A stretch of DNA of 64,000 nt, from NCBI RefSeq assembly GCF_014673495.1, contig NZ_CP051006.1:3782001-3846000 (forward strand), in the 5' to 3' direction. A program made the translations under genes and the position numbers. The stretch is from Streptomyces griseofuscus (GTDB lineage: Bacteria; Actinomycetota; Actinomycetes; Streptomycetales; Streptomycetaceae). Below, in pieces: positions 7,694 through 15,962 of the stretch (positions within the stretch are counted from its first letter, which is position 1; every line of letters starts with the position of its first letter). The notes under the pieces are model-generated. The model worked only from the letters and a program-made list of their open reading frames with translations, was not told where the DNA came from and ran no database searches.

Positions 7694-8536
7694 ATGTCGA
7701 CCGTCCTCGACAAGTCACCCGCGCTGGGCCCGGTGTTGGCCGCCGGCGCGCTGCGCTCGCTGGGAAAGCGGCCCTCGGCCGGGGCGTCGTACCCGGACAC
7801 CCGGCTGGTGCTGCCGGGGGTGCGCGCGGACCCGGCCCGGCTGGCGAGGTACGCCCGGCTGTGCGCCTTCCCCGCCCCCTCCGAGCACCTCCCGCTCCCC
7901 TATCCCCATGTCCTCGCCTTCCCGCTGGCGATGCGCCTGCTCGGCGCCCGGGACTTCCCACTCCCGCTGCTGGGCCTGGTGCATACCTCGATCGCACTCG
8001 CCCGTCACGCACCGCTGCCCGTGTCGGGTTCGTACGAACTCACCGTTTACGTATCGGGGTTGGCACCGCACCGGCGCGGTACGGAGGCGGCGGTGGTGAC
8101 GGAGGCACGGCTGGCCGGGGAGCCGGTGTGGGAGTCCCGCAGCACGTATCTGTCCCGGCACCGGACGGCGGACGGGAGCGCCCCCGCCTCTCCCCCGGAG
8201 CCGCCGGCCCCCCTCCCGTCCCTCGTCTCCTGGGACGTGCCCGGCGATCTGGGCCGCGCCTACGCCGCCGCCTCGGGCGACCGCAACCCCGTCCACCTCA
8301 CCCGCCTCACCGCCCGCCTCTTCGGCTTCCCCCGCGCCATCGCCCACGGCATGTGGACGGCGGCACGCTGCCTGGCGGAGCACGGGGACGTCCGCGCGGC
8401 ACGGGTGGAGTTCCGGGCGCCGGTGCTGCTGCCGGGCGTGGTGCGGTACGGCGCGTCACCGGAGGGCGACCGGTTCGAACTGCGGGGCGCGGACGGCCGG
8501 GTGCATGTGTCGGGGCGGGTGGGCGAGGCCTCGTAG
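7694..8536 (+). CDS. MaoC-family dehydratase-like protein
   Basis: 280 residues from an ATG at 7694 behind a G-rich ribosome site (a further upstream in-frame ATG has none). The C-terminal half carries the hydratase-2 motif: YAAASGDRNPVHL followed by GFPRAIAHGMW, the expected Asp and His of the hot-dog hydratase. The N-terminal half is a second, degenerate hot-dog, as in actinobacterial HtdX-type (R)-3-hydroxyacyl dehydratases. It probably hydrates or dehydrates 3-hydroxyacyl thioesters in fatty-acid metabolism, which fits the divergent acyl-CoA synthetase. No ketoacyl reductase or thiolase adjoins it. Confidence 0.88.
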   Translation: MSTVLDKSPALGPVLAAGALRSLGKRPSAGASYPDTRLVLPGVRADPARLARYARLCAFPAPSEHLPLPYPHVLAFPLAMRLLGARDFPLPLLGLVHTSIALARHAPLPVSGSYELTVYVSGLAPHRRGTEAAVVTEARLAGEPVWESRSTYLSRHRTADGSAPASPPEPPAPLPSLVSWDVPGDLGRAYAAASGDRNPVHLTRLTARLFGFPRAIAHGMWTAARCLAEHGDVRAARVEFRAPVLLPGVVRYGASPEGDRFELRGADGRVHVSGRVGEAS

Positions 8537-8582
8537 GACGCTGGCGGGCCCGGTAAGAGGTGCCCCACGTACCCTCGTCCCC

Positions 8583-9428
8583 ATGCTGCTAGCCGCCATT
8601 CCCTCCCCCTCGGTGAACGGTTTCCACCTGGGGCCCCTGTACATCCACTTCTACGGCTTGATGTACGTCGTGGGTATCGGCCTCGCCGTCTACCTGGGCC
8701 GCCGCCGCTGGCAGGCCGCGGGCGGGGACCCGGAGCTGGTGGACGAGGTCGCGATGTGGGGTGTGCCGTTCGGCATCCTCGGCGGCCGGATCTACTTCGA
8801 CCTGACCACGCCGAAGGGCATCCCCCACCACTGGTGGGGTCCGCTGGCGGTCTGGGACGGCGGGCTGGGGATCTGGGGCGGGGTCGCCCTGGCCACGGTG
8901 GTCTGCGTGTGGCGGCTGCGCCGGGCGGGGGTCTCGGTCGCCGGGATGATGGACGCGCTGGCCCCCTGCCTGCTGATCGCGCAGGCCATCGGCCGTATCG
9001 GCAACTACTTCAACCAGGAGCTGTTCGGCGGCCCGACCAGCCTCCCCTGGGGCCTGGAGATCGACCCCGCCTACCGTCCCGCGGGCTACCTCCAGAACGC
9101 CACCTTCCACCCCACCTTCCTCTACGAACTGATCTGGAACCTCCTCCTTGCGGCTCTCCTGATCCGCCTGGGCCGCAGCGGCCGGGTCCGCCCGGGCGGC
9201 CTGTTCCCGCTCTACGTCGCCGGCTACTCCGCGTTCCGCGTCTTCGAGGAGTCCCTGCGCGTCGACTACTCCCAGTACTTCCTCGGCCTGCGCCTCAACT
9301 TCTACATCGCGGCCCTGGTGGCGCTGGCGGGTGTGGTGTGGTTCGTGCTGCTGCAACGGCGTACGCCACGGGAGGCGATCGCGGAGCCCGCGGAGTCCGA
9401 CGCCGAGGCGACCCCGGCCCGTCCGTGA
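8583..9428 (+). CDS. lgt: prolipoprotein diacylglyceryl transferase
   Basis: 281 residues starting at the ATG at 8583 (MLLAAIPSPSVNGFHLG); an upstream extension in frame is probably not used. It is a polytopic membrane protein with the Lgt signature GRIGNYFNQELFG and the conserved early IHFYGLMYVVG segment. It transfers diacylglycerol from phosphatidylglycerol to the lipobox cysteine of prolipoproteins, which are numerous in this window (29820, 57524, 57826, 59666, 60626). The end is Ala/Glu-rich and variable. The gene is single-copy here and is not in an operon with trp genes. Confidence 0.96.
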   Translation: MLLAAIPSPSVNGFHLGPLYIHFYGLMYVVGIGLAVYLGRRRWQAAGGDPELVDEVAMWGVPFGILGGRIYFDLTTPKGIPHHWWGPLAVWDGGLGIWGGVALATVVCVWRLRRAGVSVAGMMDALAPCLLIAQAIGRIGNYFNQELFGGPTSLPWGLEIDPAYRPAGYLQNATFHPTFLYELIWNLLLAALLIRLGRSGRVRPGGLFPLYVAGYSAFRVFEESLRVDYSQYFLGLRLNFYIAALVALAGVVWFVLLQRRTPREAIAEPAESDAEATPARP

Positions 9429-9453
9429 CGCGCGTGCGTCGCGCGTGCGCGGG

Positions 9454-9640
9454 TCAGCCGGTGCCGCCGGGCACGACCAGGCCGGACTCGTACGCGATCA
9501 CCACGGCGTGGGTACGGTTCTGGGCGCCGAGCTTGGTCAGCACTGACCCCGCACGGCCGCGCGATCTCCGGGCCGGACAGACCGGTGGCCATCAGGCGCG
9601 GGCCGAGGGGGAGAGGATCGCCTCGCCCGACACCCCGACC
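9454..9640 (-). pseudogene. LuxR/NarL-type response regulator remnant
   Basis: Three short frames on the minus strand reproduce a NarL output domain: GEAILSPSARA (linker), then LMATGLSGPEIAR (first helix of the LuxR HTH), then VLTKLGAQNRTHAVVIAYES with GLVVPGGTG and a TGA at 9454. The recognition-helix segment that should join the last two is deleted, and the frame changes twice. The receiver domain is absent. This is a gene relic, not an expressed regulator. Confidence 0.72.
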
Positions 9641-9755
9641 CGGTCGCACGACCCCGAGCGCTACCACCGCGAGGCGATCCGCGAATCGGCCCGCTGTCCC
9701 CTGTACGGCGACTTCGCGGGCGCCATCACACCGTGCGCCTTCTGGCGAGGGACAC

Positions 9756-10418
9756 TCAGGGCCGGGCGGCCGATGCCGCTCCCGGTGGGGCCCAGCGGTT
9801 GCCGGACATCAGGTTGCCGAGGCCGGACCAGGCGAAGTTCATCAGGGTGGCGGAGGCCTGGGCGGCGGTGGCGGTCGGGGTGGTGTTGGTCCAGTCGGCC
9901 AGGGATTCGGCGGCGCCGATCAGGGCCGCGGCGAGGCCCTCGATCTCCCGGGTGGACAGGTCGCGGGAGTGCGGGGACTCCAGGGCGGCGGTCGCGATCA
10001 GACGGGTGACGAAGGCGGTCATCTCCGCGCGCATGGCGTCGGCCTCGGCGGCGAACCGGGGGCCGTGGGTGCGGGCCTGGAGGTGGAGGACGGTCCAGCC
10101 GTCGGGGTGCTCGGCGGTGTAGGTGAAGAACGCCTGCACGCCGTCCCAGAGTTGGCGGTCGGCGGGGAGGCCGGGACGGACCGCCGCCCGCACGGCCTCG
10201 GTCAGGGCGGCGGCCTCGCGGCGGATGCACGCGGTGAAGAGGTCGTCCTTGGAGTTGAGGTAGAGATAGACCAACGGCTTGGAGACGCCCGCCAGTTCGG
10301 CTATCTCGTCCATCGACGCGGCCGTGTACCCGTGCCGGGCGATGATCTCCACGGCGGCGTCGAGCATCTGCCGCTCGCGCTCCGCCCTCGGCATCCGTCT
10401 GGTCCTGCCGCCACCCAT
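9756..10418 (-). CDS. TetR-family transcriptional regulator
   Basis: 220 residues. The N-terminal HTH is canonical (MLDAAVEIIARHGYTAASM, then AELAGVSKPLVYLYLNSKDD), with an AcrR-like helical ligand domain behind it. The C-terminal NFAWSGLGNLMSGN segment resembles TetR proteins with a TetR_C11-like fold. The ligand and targets are unknown. Its upstream gene is the membrane protein at 10521-10820 on the same strand, with about 100 bp between. A short Ala-rich tail ends the protein. Confidence 0.92.
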   Translation of the reverse strand: MGGGRTRRMPRAERERQMLDAAVEIIARHGYTAASMDEIAELAGVSKPLVYLYLNSKDDLFTACIRREAAALTEAVRAAVRPGLPADRQLWDGVQAFFTYTAEHPDGWTVLHLQARTHGPRFAAEADAMRAEMTAFVTRLIATAALESPHSRDLSTREIEGLAAALIGAAESLADWTNTTPTATAAQASATLMNFAWSGLGNLMSGNRWAPPGAASAARP

Positions 10419-10520
10419 GAGGGCAAGACTAGAGGGACGCCGGATCCGCCACCCGGCCTTTGACGATCTTGGTGAGCCCGGTGGCCGGTGCCGGGTACGG
10501 CTACGGGTGAGGGGGTCCGC

Positions 10521-10820
10521 TTACGACGGCTGGCTCTGCGCCCGCGCGCTGTCGTCGGCCATGTCCTCCTGGCTGCGGTTCGCCTCCAGGTTCGCCTTCA
10601 TCCGGTCGACCCGGCCGACCACGTGCATCGAGGCCCGGTCCCGCTCCTTGCGCAGCACGACCCAGCTGATCGGCGCCGAGATGACCAGGGCGAGCAGGGC
10701 GATCCACAGGCCGTTGGAGCTGCCGAAGCCGCGCGGGAAGATGCCGGAGTAGACGGCTCCCCAGACGACCAAGAGGCAGCCCACGAAGATACCGAGGCGC
10801 TTCAGCGTGTAGCGGAGCAT
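10521..10820 (-). CDS. DUF4229 small membrane protein
   Basis: About 99 residues from an ATG at 10818-10820; a TTG eight codons upstream is an alternative, and neither start has a strong ribosome site. Two hydrophobic helices (GIFVGCLLVVWGAVYS and IALLALVISAPISWVVL) are followed by a charged cytoplasmic tail (RKERDRASMHVVGRVDRMK). This matches the DUF4229 family of actinobacterial two-helix membrane proteins of unknown function, commonly found near menaquinone genes in this genus. Confidence 0.85.
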   Translation of the reverse strand: MLRYTLKRLGIFVGCLLVVWGAVYSGIFPRGFGSSNGLWIALLALVISAPISWVVLRKERDRASMHVVGRVDRMKANLEANRSQEDMADDSARAQSQPS

Positions 10821-10912
10821 CTCAATCCACTCGTCCGATTCCAAAAGGGGTCATCGTCCAGTGAAGCACGTCTCGTGGGCGATCATGCAGCGGGGTCTGC
10901 GGGGGCGAACGG

Positions 10913-11437
10913 TCAGCCGAGGGACAGCAGCATGAAGATCTCGTCGCGGTCGTCGTCCGGGGCGACGCGGACGGCGCCGGGGACGCGGCCGACCTCCTTG
11001 TAGCCGCAGGAGCCGTAGAAACGCTCCAGGCCGTGGCCGCCGCGGCAGGACAGGCGGATCGCCTCGATGCCGGCCGTCGCGCGGGCCGCCTCCTCGGCGG
11101 CGGCGAGCAGGTCGCGGCCGTAGCCCTTGCCCTGATGGCGGGGGTGGACCATCACGGAGTACAGCGAGAGCCAGTGGGCGTTCAGATGCTGCGGGTTCCC
11201 GGTGAGGAACGCGGCGGCGGCGGTCGTACCGTGCGCGTCCCGGCCGACGAGGAGGCGGGTACGGCCCTGAGCCATATGCACGAAGTGGCGTACCAGCTCG
11301 GGCCGTATCTCCTCGCGGTGGACCGGCGGGACGAAACCGACGGCGCCACCCGCGTTCGACACGTCCGTCCACAGGTCGAGGAGGTCGTCGCGCAGGGCGG
11401 AGGTGATGGGGGGTTCCAGGGTGAAAGTAAGGGTCAC
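10913..11437 (-). CDS. GNAT-family N-acetyltransferase
   Basis: 174 residues from a GTG at 11435-11437. The acetyl-CoA binding motif A is clear (YSVMVHPRHQGKGYGRDLL) and is followed by the motif B region LERFYGSCGYKEVGRV. The substrate is not predictable. It starts 16 bp after the stop of the UdgX gene on the same strand, so the two are probably co-transcribed. No antibiotic-resistance subfamily signature is visible. Confidence 0.9.
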   Translation of the reverse strand: MTLTFTLEPPITSALRDDLLDLWTDVSNAGGAVGFVPPVHREEIRPELVRHFVHMAQGRTRLLVGRDAHGTTAAAAFLTGNPQHLNAHWLSLYSVMVHPRHQGKGYGRDLLAAAEEAARATAGIEAIRLSCRGGHGLERFYGSCGYKEVGRVPGAVRVAPDDDRDEIFMLLSLG

Positions 11438-11453
11438 CGGCGCATCTTATTCA

Positions 11454-12104
11454 TTACCCGAGGGCTTGTACGGCGATTTTCAGATCGGCGAGAAAGCCCT
11501 GGTAGGCGGCGTCGCGGTCATCGGAGCGGAGCACGGACGACGGATGCACGGTGGGGAGCAGTCGTTCGGGGCGGCCGTGGATGTCCTGCTCGATGACGGT
11601 GCCGCGCACCCGGCCGACCCGGAAGGAGGAGCCGAGCAGCGCCTTGCCCGCGGTGGCGCCGAGGATGACGATCAACTCGGGTTGGACGAGCGCCAGTTCC
11701 CGCACCAGCCAGGGCGCGCAGGCCGACATCTCCCGCAGGGTGGGGGCGCGGTGGATCCTGCGCTTGCCGGGCTCGGTCTGCGCGAACTTGAAGTGCTTGA
11801 CCGCGTTGGTGACGTACGCCTGCGCCGGATCCAGCCCGGCCTCCTCCAGCGCCTTGTGCAGCAGATGCCCGGCCGGGCCCACGAAGGGCCTGCCCTGCCG
11901 GTCCTCCTGATCACCGGGCTGCTCCCCCACGAGCATCACCCGGGCGTTCTGGTCCCCCTCCCCGAAGACGGTCTGGGTGGCGGGGGCGTGCAGGGGGCAG
12001 CCGCGGCAGTCGGCCGCCGCCGCGCGCAGGGCGCCGAGTCCGCCGCGGGCGGGGACGAAGGGGGCGGCGGTGTAGGCGTCCTCGGGGGTGGGGGTGGAGG
12101 CCAT
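11454..12104 (-). CDS. UdgX-family uracil-DNA glycosylase
   Basis: 216 residues from an ATG at 12102-12104. It has an N-terminal Fe-S cysteine pair (CRGCPLH), motif A GEQPGDQEDRQG, a third cysteine in SACAPWL, and motif B HPSSVLRS. The loop GKRRIHRAPT is diagnostic of UdgX, in which the KRRIH histidine forms a covalent bond with uracil-DNA after excision and makes the enzyme suicidal. The segment VTNAVKHFKF replaces the VVKC of ordinary family 4 enzymes, so the fourth cluster ligand is not a cysteine there. It acts in uracil repair. It is probably co-transcribed with the GNAT gene downstream. Confidence 0.93.
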   Translation of the reverse strand: MASTPTPEDAYTAAPFVPARGGLGALRAAAADCRGCPLHAPATQTVFGEGDQNARVMLVGEQPGDQEDRQGRPFVGPAGHLLHKALEEAGLDPAQAYVTNAVKHFKFAQTEPGKRRIHRAPTLREMSACAPWLVRELALVQPELIVILGATAGKALLGSSFRVGRVRGTVIEQDIHGRPERLLPTVHPSSVLRSDDRDAAYQGFLADLKIAVQALG

Positions 12105-12581
12105 GTCCGCCGAGTACCCGGAGGGGCCGCAGGCACCCGAGTAGACGGAGAGGCCGTGGGTGCCGTGGGCGCCGCTCACCGGGTCCCGGTGGTCGTCCGC
12201 CGGGTCACCCACCAGATGCCGAGCGCCGTCAGAAGGGCGGCGGCCAGGGCGTACACCGGCAGCCAGAGGGTCGTCGTGGCGGACGTCTTCGTGCTGTGCC
12301 CTGGGGCGGGGGCGCGCCGCTGACTCAGCCTGCGGTCGGGGCGGCGGAGTCGTACAGATCTCTGGCGGTCGGGCGCGACGGCAGGAAGCCGCGCCTCACC
12401 GTGACCGGCGCAGAGCGGGGCGGGACGACCGTGGCCACGAGCGCTCTGGACACCCGGGGCAGCGGGGCGGTGAAGCTGAGGCGCCCGCTCGGCGACCGGG
12501 TCCTGCTGGACGCCTGCACCGGCCGCCCCCTCCCCTACAGGGGAACCGGCGGGCGGCCGAGGTGAGCGGGCGAGGAGGTCG
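12105..12581. other. 477-bp gap with ambiguous reading frames
   Basis: No confident gene. On the minus strand a frame ending at 12176 encodes a membrane tail (TTTLWLPVYALAAALLTALG then IWWVTRRTTTGTR), but upstream it becomes arginine-rich and has no good start. On the plus strand a GTG-started frame at 12296-12565 (89 codons) has strongly G/C third positions and reads plausibly (PRLTVTGAERGGTTVATSAL), yet matches nothing I recognise. One may be a remnant of a membrane-anchored protein and the other a shadow, or the reverse. Confidence 0.35.
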
Positions 12582-13745
12582 TCAGAGGCGCATCGGCTGG
12601 GGGGAGTCGCGGCGGGACGGGTCCGCGGGGTCGTACTCGCGGATGATCTCGTAGCGCGTGTTGCGCTCCACGGGGCGGAAGCCGGCGTCGCGGATGAGGT
12701 CCAGGAGGTCCTCGCGGGTCAGCTTGTTCGGCGTGCCGTAGTTGTCCGCGTCGTGGGTGATCTTGTACTCGACGACCGAGCCGTCCATGTCGTCCGCGCC
12801 GTGCTGAAGGGCCAGCTGCGCCGTCTGGACGCCGTGCATGACCCAGAAGACCTTCACATGCGGGACGTTGTCGAACAGCAGCCGGGAGACCGCGAAGGTC
12901 TTCAGGGCCTCGGCGCCGGTCGCCATCGTGGTCCGCGCCTGGAGCCTGTTGCGGACCTTGCCGTCCTTCATGTCCACGAAGTCATGCTGGTAGCGCAGCG
13001 GGATGAAGACCTGGAAGCCGCCGGTCTCGTCCTGCAACTCGCGCAGGCGCAGCACGTGGTCGACCCGGTGGCGCGGCTCCTCGATATGGCCGTACAGCAT
13101 CGTGGCCGGGGTCTTCAGACCCTTCTCGTGCGCGAGGCGGTGGATCCGGGACCAGTCCTCCCAGTGCGTCCGGTGGTCCACGATGTGCTGGCGGACCTCC
13201 CAGTCGAAGATCTCCGCGCCGCCACCGGTCAGCGACTCCAGGCCCGCGTCGATCAGCTCGTCCAGGATCTCGGACGCCGTGAGACCGGAGATCGTCTCGA
13301 AGTGGTGGATCTCCGTCGCCGTGAACGCCTTGAGGGAGACGTTCGGCAGCGCCGCCTTCAGCTCGCGCAGGGACCGCGGGTAGTAGCGCCACGGCAGGCT
13401 CGGGTGCAGCCCGTTGACGATGTGCAGCTCGGTGAGGTTCTCCGTCTCCATCGCCTTCGCGAGCTTGACGGCCTCCTCGATGCGCATCGTGTACGCGTCC
13501 TTCTCCCCCGGCTTGCGCTGGAAGGAGCAGTACGCGCAGGAGGCCGTGCACACGTTCGTCATGTTCAGGTGCCGGTTGACGTTGAAGTGCACGACGTCGC
13601 CGTTCTTGCGCGTCCGCACCTCGTGTGCCAGACCACCGAGCCAGGCCAGGTCGTCCGACTCGTACAGCGCGATGCCGTCCTCGCGGGTCAGCCGCTCACC
13701 GGAGCGGACCTTCTCCTCCAGCGCGCGCTTGAGCCCGACGTCCAT
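12582..13745 (-). CDS. mqnE: aminofutalosine synthase MqnE (radical SAM)
   Basis: 387 residues from an ATG at 13743-13745 with an AAAGGTG ribosome site. The radical SAM cluster motif is CTASCAYCSFQ (CX3CX2C), preceded by VNRHLNMTNV as in the MqnE/MqnC/CofH group. It joins a deoxyadenosyl radical to 3-[(1-carboxyvinyl)oxy]benzoate to give 6-amino-6-deoxyfutalosine, an early step of menaquinone synthesis by the futalosine route. Assignment as MqnE rather than MqnC rests on the overall sequence and on the adjoining UbiX/UbiA/UbiD set. An Lrp-type regulator gene lies 38 bp upstream and could be in the same transcript. Confidence 0.95.
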   Translation of the reverse strand: MDVGLKRALEEKVRSGERLTREDGIALYESDDLAWLGGLAHEVRTRKNGDVVHFNVNRHLNMTNVCTASCAYCSFQRKPGEKDAYTMRIEEAVKLAKAMETENLTELHIVNGLHPSLPWRYYPRSLRELKAALPNVSLKAFTATEIHHFETISGLTASEILDELIDAGLESLTGGGAEIFDWEVRQHIVDHRTHWEDWSRIHRLAHEKGLKTPATMLYGHIEEPRHRVDHVLRLRELQDETGGFQVFIPLRYQHDFVDMKDGKVRNRLQARTTMATGAEALKTFAVSRLLFDNVPHVKVFWVMHGVQTAQLALQHGADDMDGSVVEYKITHDADNYGTPNKLTREDLLDLIRDAGFRPVERNTRYEIIREYDPADPSRRDSPQPMRL

Positions 13746-13783
13746 GCCAACACCTTTCTACGACAGCTCGGCCTACGGTATCC

Positions 13784-14239
13784 CTAGACCTCTTCGGGCA
13801 GCTCGCCGACCCGGTTCTCCCACTTCGTGGACAGCACGATGGTGGTACGGGTCCGCGAGACGCCCTTGGTCCCGCTGAGTCTGCGGATGATCCGCTCCAG
13901 GCCGTCCACATCGGCCGCGCGCGCCTTCAGCATGAAGGAGTCGTCGCCGGCGATGAACCAGCAGTCCTCGATCTCCTTGAGGTCCCGCAGCCGCTGCGCC
14001 ACGTCCTCGTGGTCGGCCGCGTCGGAGAGCGAGATGCCGATCAGGGCGGTGACGCCGAGTCCGAGGGAGGCCGAGTCGACCGTCGCGCGGTATCCGGTGA
14101 TGACCCCGGCCGCCTCCAGCCGGTTGATGCGGTCGGTGACGCTGGGTCCCGACAGTCCGACGAGGCGCCCCAGCTCCGCGTAGGAGGCCCGGCCGTTCTC
14201 CCTGAGGGCCTGGATGAGCTGCCTGTCCACCGCGTCCAT
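13784..14239 (-). CDS. Lrp/AsnC-family transcriptional regulator
   Basis: 151 residues from an ATG at 14237-14239. The winged helix is at residues 1-60 (MDAVDRQLIQALRENGRASY, then ELGRLVGLSGPSVTDRINRL) and a RAM ligand domain follows (CWFIAGDDSFMLKARAADVD). Proteins of this family form octameric or dimeric discs that bind amino acids. It sits between ubiX and mqnE, so it may control the menaquinone genes or respond to an aromatic or amino-acid signal; this is inference from position only. Confidence 0.93.
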   Translation of the reverse strand: MDAVDRQLIQALRENGRASYAELGRLVGLSGPSVTDRINRLEAAGVITGYRATVDSASLGLGVTALIGISLSDAADHEDVAQRLRDLKEIEDCWFIAGDDSFMLKARAADVDGLERIIRRLSGTKGVSRTRTTIVLSTKWENRVGELPEEV

Positions 14240-14315
14240 GCGATCGAAGCCTTCCGCTGAAGAGTTCCGGAGTGATGAAAGGTAAAGCACCTGCCGGGCC
14301 GCGGCCGACCACCGG

Positions 14316-14990
14316 TCACGGCCGGTCCGCGCCACCGCCCAGTTCGCCCCGCCAGCGCCGGTACAGCCCGTGCTCGACGCCCGCCGCGTCCAGCACCCGC
14401 CCGGCGACGAAGTCCACCAGGTCCTGGATGTGCGTGGCACCCGCGTAGAAGGCGGGCGAGGCGGGGACGACCGAGGCGCCGGCGTCGTCCAGGGCGACGA
14501 GATGCCGCAGGGTCTGGCCGTTCAGCGGGGTCTCCCGTACGGCGACGACGAGGGTGCGGCGTTCCTTCAGTGTCACGCTCGCCGTGCGCTGGAGCAGATC
14601 CTTGGACAGGCCCAGCGCGACCCCCGCCACACAGGCCGTGGAGGCCGGCACGATGAGCATGCCCTTCGCCGGGTACGACCCCGAGGAGGGGCCCGCCGCG
14701 AGATCGCCCGCGTTCCAGTACCGCACCCCGCTGACGTCCGCCGCGAAGGTCCCGGGCTTTCCGTCGGCCCCCCGGGCCAGCCATTCCCGCAGGTCGTCCT
14801 GCCAGTGGGCGTCCCGGAACGAGATCCCCGTCTCGTCCAGCAACGTCAGCCGGGAGGCCCGGCTGACCACCAGGTCGACGGCTTCCCCCGCCGCCAGCAG
14901 CGCCCGCAGCACGGCAGCCGCATACGGCGTCCCGGAAGCACCGGACACCCCCACGATCCAAGGCACGCGCCGCGTTTCTCCTGCGTTCAC
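14316..14990 (-). CDS. ubiX: UbiX-family flavin prenyltransferase
   Basis: Up to 224 residues from a GTG at 14988-14990. A second GTG eight codons in (14964-14966) has a better GGAG site and may be the true start. The fold begins WIVGVSGASGTPYAAAVL, with the FMN-binding GASG turn, and continues with PASTACVAGVALGLS and RETPLNGQTLRHL, all UbiX hallmarks. It prenylates FMN to make the cofactor of UbiD decarboxylases. The UbiD partner is encoded two genes away at 15959. The pair serves menaquinone synthesis (UbiX is called MqnM in the futalosine pathway). Confidence 0.93.
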   Translation of the reverse strand: MNAGETRRVPWIVGVSGASGTPYAAAVLRALLAAGEAVDLVVSRASRLTLLDETGISFRDAHWQDDLREWLARGADGKPGTFAADVSGVRYWNAGDLAAGPSSGSYPAKGMLIVPASTACVAGVALGLSKDLLQRTASVTLKERRTLVVAVRETPLNGQTLRHLVALDDAGASVVPASPAFYAGATHIQDLVDFVAGRVLDAAGVEHGLYRRWRGELGGGADRP

Positions 14991-15010
14991 ACCTTGAGCG
15001 TACCGGCGTG

Positions 15011-15035
15011 CCCACCCGGGCTCAGGCCGGGTGGG
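15011..15035 (-). terminator. terminator hairpin after mqnP
   Basis: A perfect 9-bp G/C stem (15011-15019 with 15027-15035) and 7-base loop lie 28 bp downstream of the MqnP stop and before ubiX. Confidence 0.7.
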
Positions 15036-15062
15036 GGCAAGAAGCGGGCGTGCGCCCCGGGT

Positions 15063-15962
15063 TCAGACGGTCAGGCCCCGGACCAGCAGGTCCAGCAGGG
15101 CACACACGAAAAGGGCGATGCCGATGAAACCGTTGACGCTGAAGAACGCCCGGTTGAGCCGGGACAGGTCGTGCGGACGCACGATCCGGTGCTCGTAGAG
15201 GAACGCGCCGGCCACGATCACCAGGCCGAGCCAGAAGAAGGCGCCGGCGTGGGTGGCGAGGGCGTACCAGACGAACAGCGCGGTGGTGATCGTATGGCAG
15301 GCGCGGGCGCCCCAGATCGCGGCCGGGATGCCGAAGCGGGCCGGGACCGACTTCACGCCGATGGCGCGGTCGGTCTCCACGTCCTGGCAGGCGTAGATCA
15401 GGTCGAAGCCACCGATCCAGACGCCGACGGCGAGGCCGAGGATCACCGCGTCCCAGGACCAGCTGCCGGTGATCGCGAGCCAGCCGCCGATGGGGCCCAT
15501 GGCCTGGGCGATACCGAGGATGGCCTGCGGGAAGTTCGTGAACCGCTTCCCGTAGGGGTAGACCACCATCGGGATCACCGCGATGGGCGCGAGGGCCAGG
15601 CACAGCGGGTTCAGGAGCGCGGCGGCGCCCAGGAAGACCACCAGGGCGACGAGCGCGCCGGTCCAGGCGTGCCGTACCGACATCGCGCCGGTCACCAGCT
15701 CGCGGTGCGCGGTACGGGGGTTACGGGCGTCGATCTCCCGGTCGATGATCCGGTTCACGGCCATCGCGAAGGTGCGCAGGCCCACCATGCAGACGGTGAC
15801 CAGCAGCAACCGGGCCCAGTGGATGTTCTTGTCCAGCGTGTACATCGCCGTCAGGGAGGCGATGTAGGCGAAGGGGAGCGCGAAGACCGAGTGCTCGATC
15901 ATCACCAGGCGCAGGAAGGCCTTCGTGCGTCCCGGCTGCGGCATCGTGGCGGCCGTACTCAC
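15063..15962 (-). CDS. mqnP: UbiA-type menaquinone prenyltransferase MqnP
   Basis: 299 residues from a GTG at 15960-15962 that overlaps the UbiD stop codon (GTGA). It is an integral membrane prenyltransferase with about eight helices and both Asp-rich motifs: NRIIDREIDARNPRT and YACQDVETDRAIG, which bind the Mg-prenyl diphosphate. It attaches the polyprenyl tail to the aromatic futalosine-pathway intermediate before the UbiD-type decarboxylation. It is the second gene of an operon beginning with the UbiD gene. Confidence 0.94.
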   Translation of the reverse strand: MSTAATMPQPGRTKAFLRLVMIEHSVFALPFAYIASLTAMYTLDKNIHWARLLLVTVCMVGLRTFAMAVNRIIDREIDARNPRTAHRELVTGAMSVRHAWTGALVALVVFLGAAALLNPLCLALAPIAVIPMVVYPYGKRFTNFPQAILGIAQAMGPIGGWLAITGSWSWDAVILGLAVGVWIGGFDLIYACQDVETDRAIGVKSVPARFGIPAAIWGARACHTITTALFVWYALATHAGAFFWLGLVIVAGAFLYEHRIVRPHDLSRLNRAFFSVNGFIGIALFVCALLDLLVRGLTV

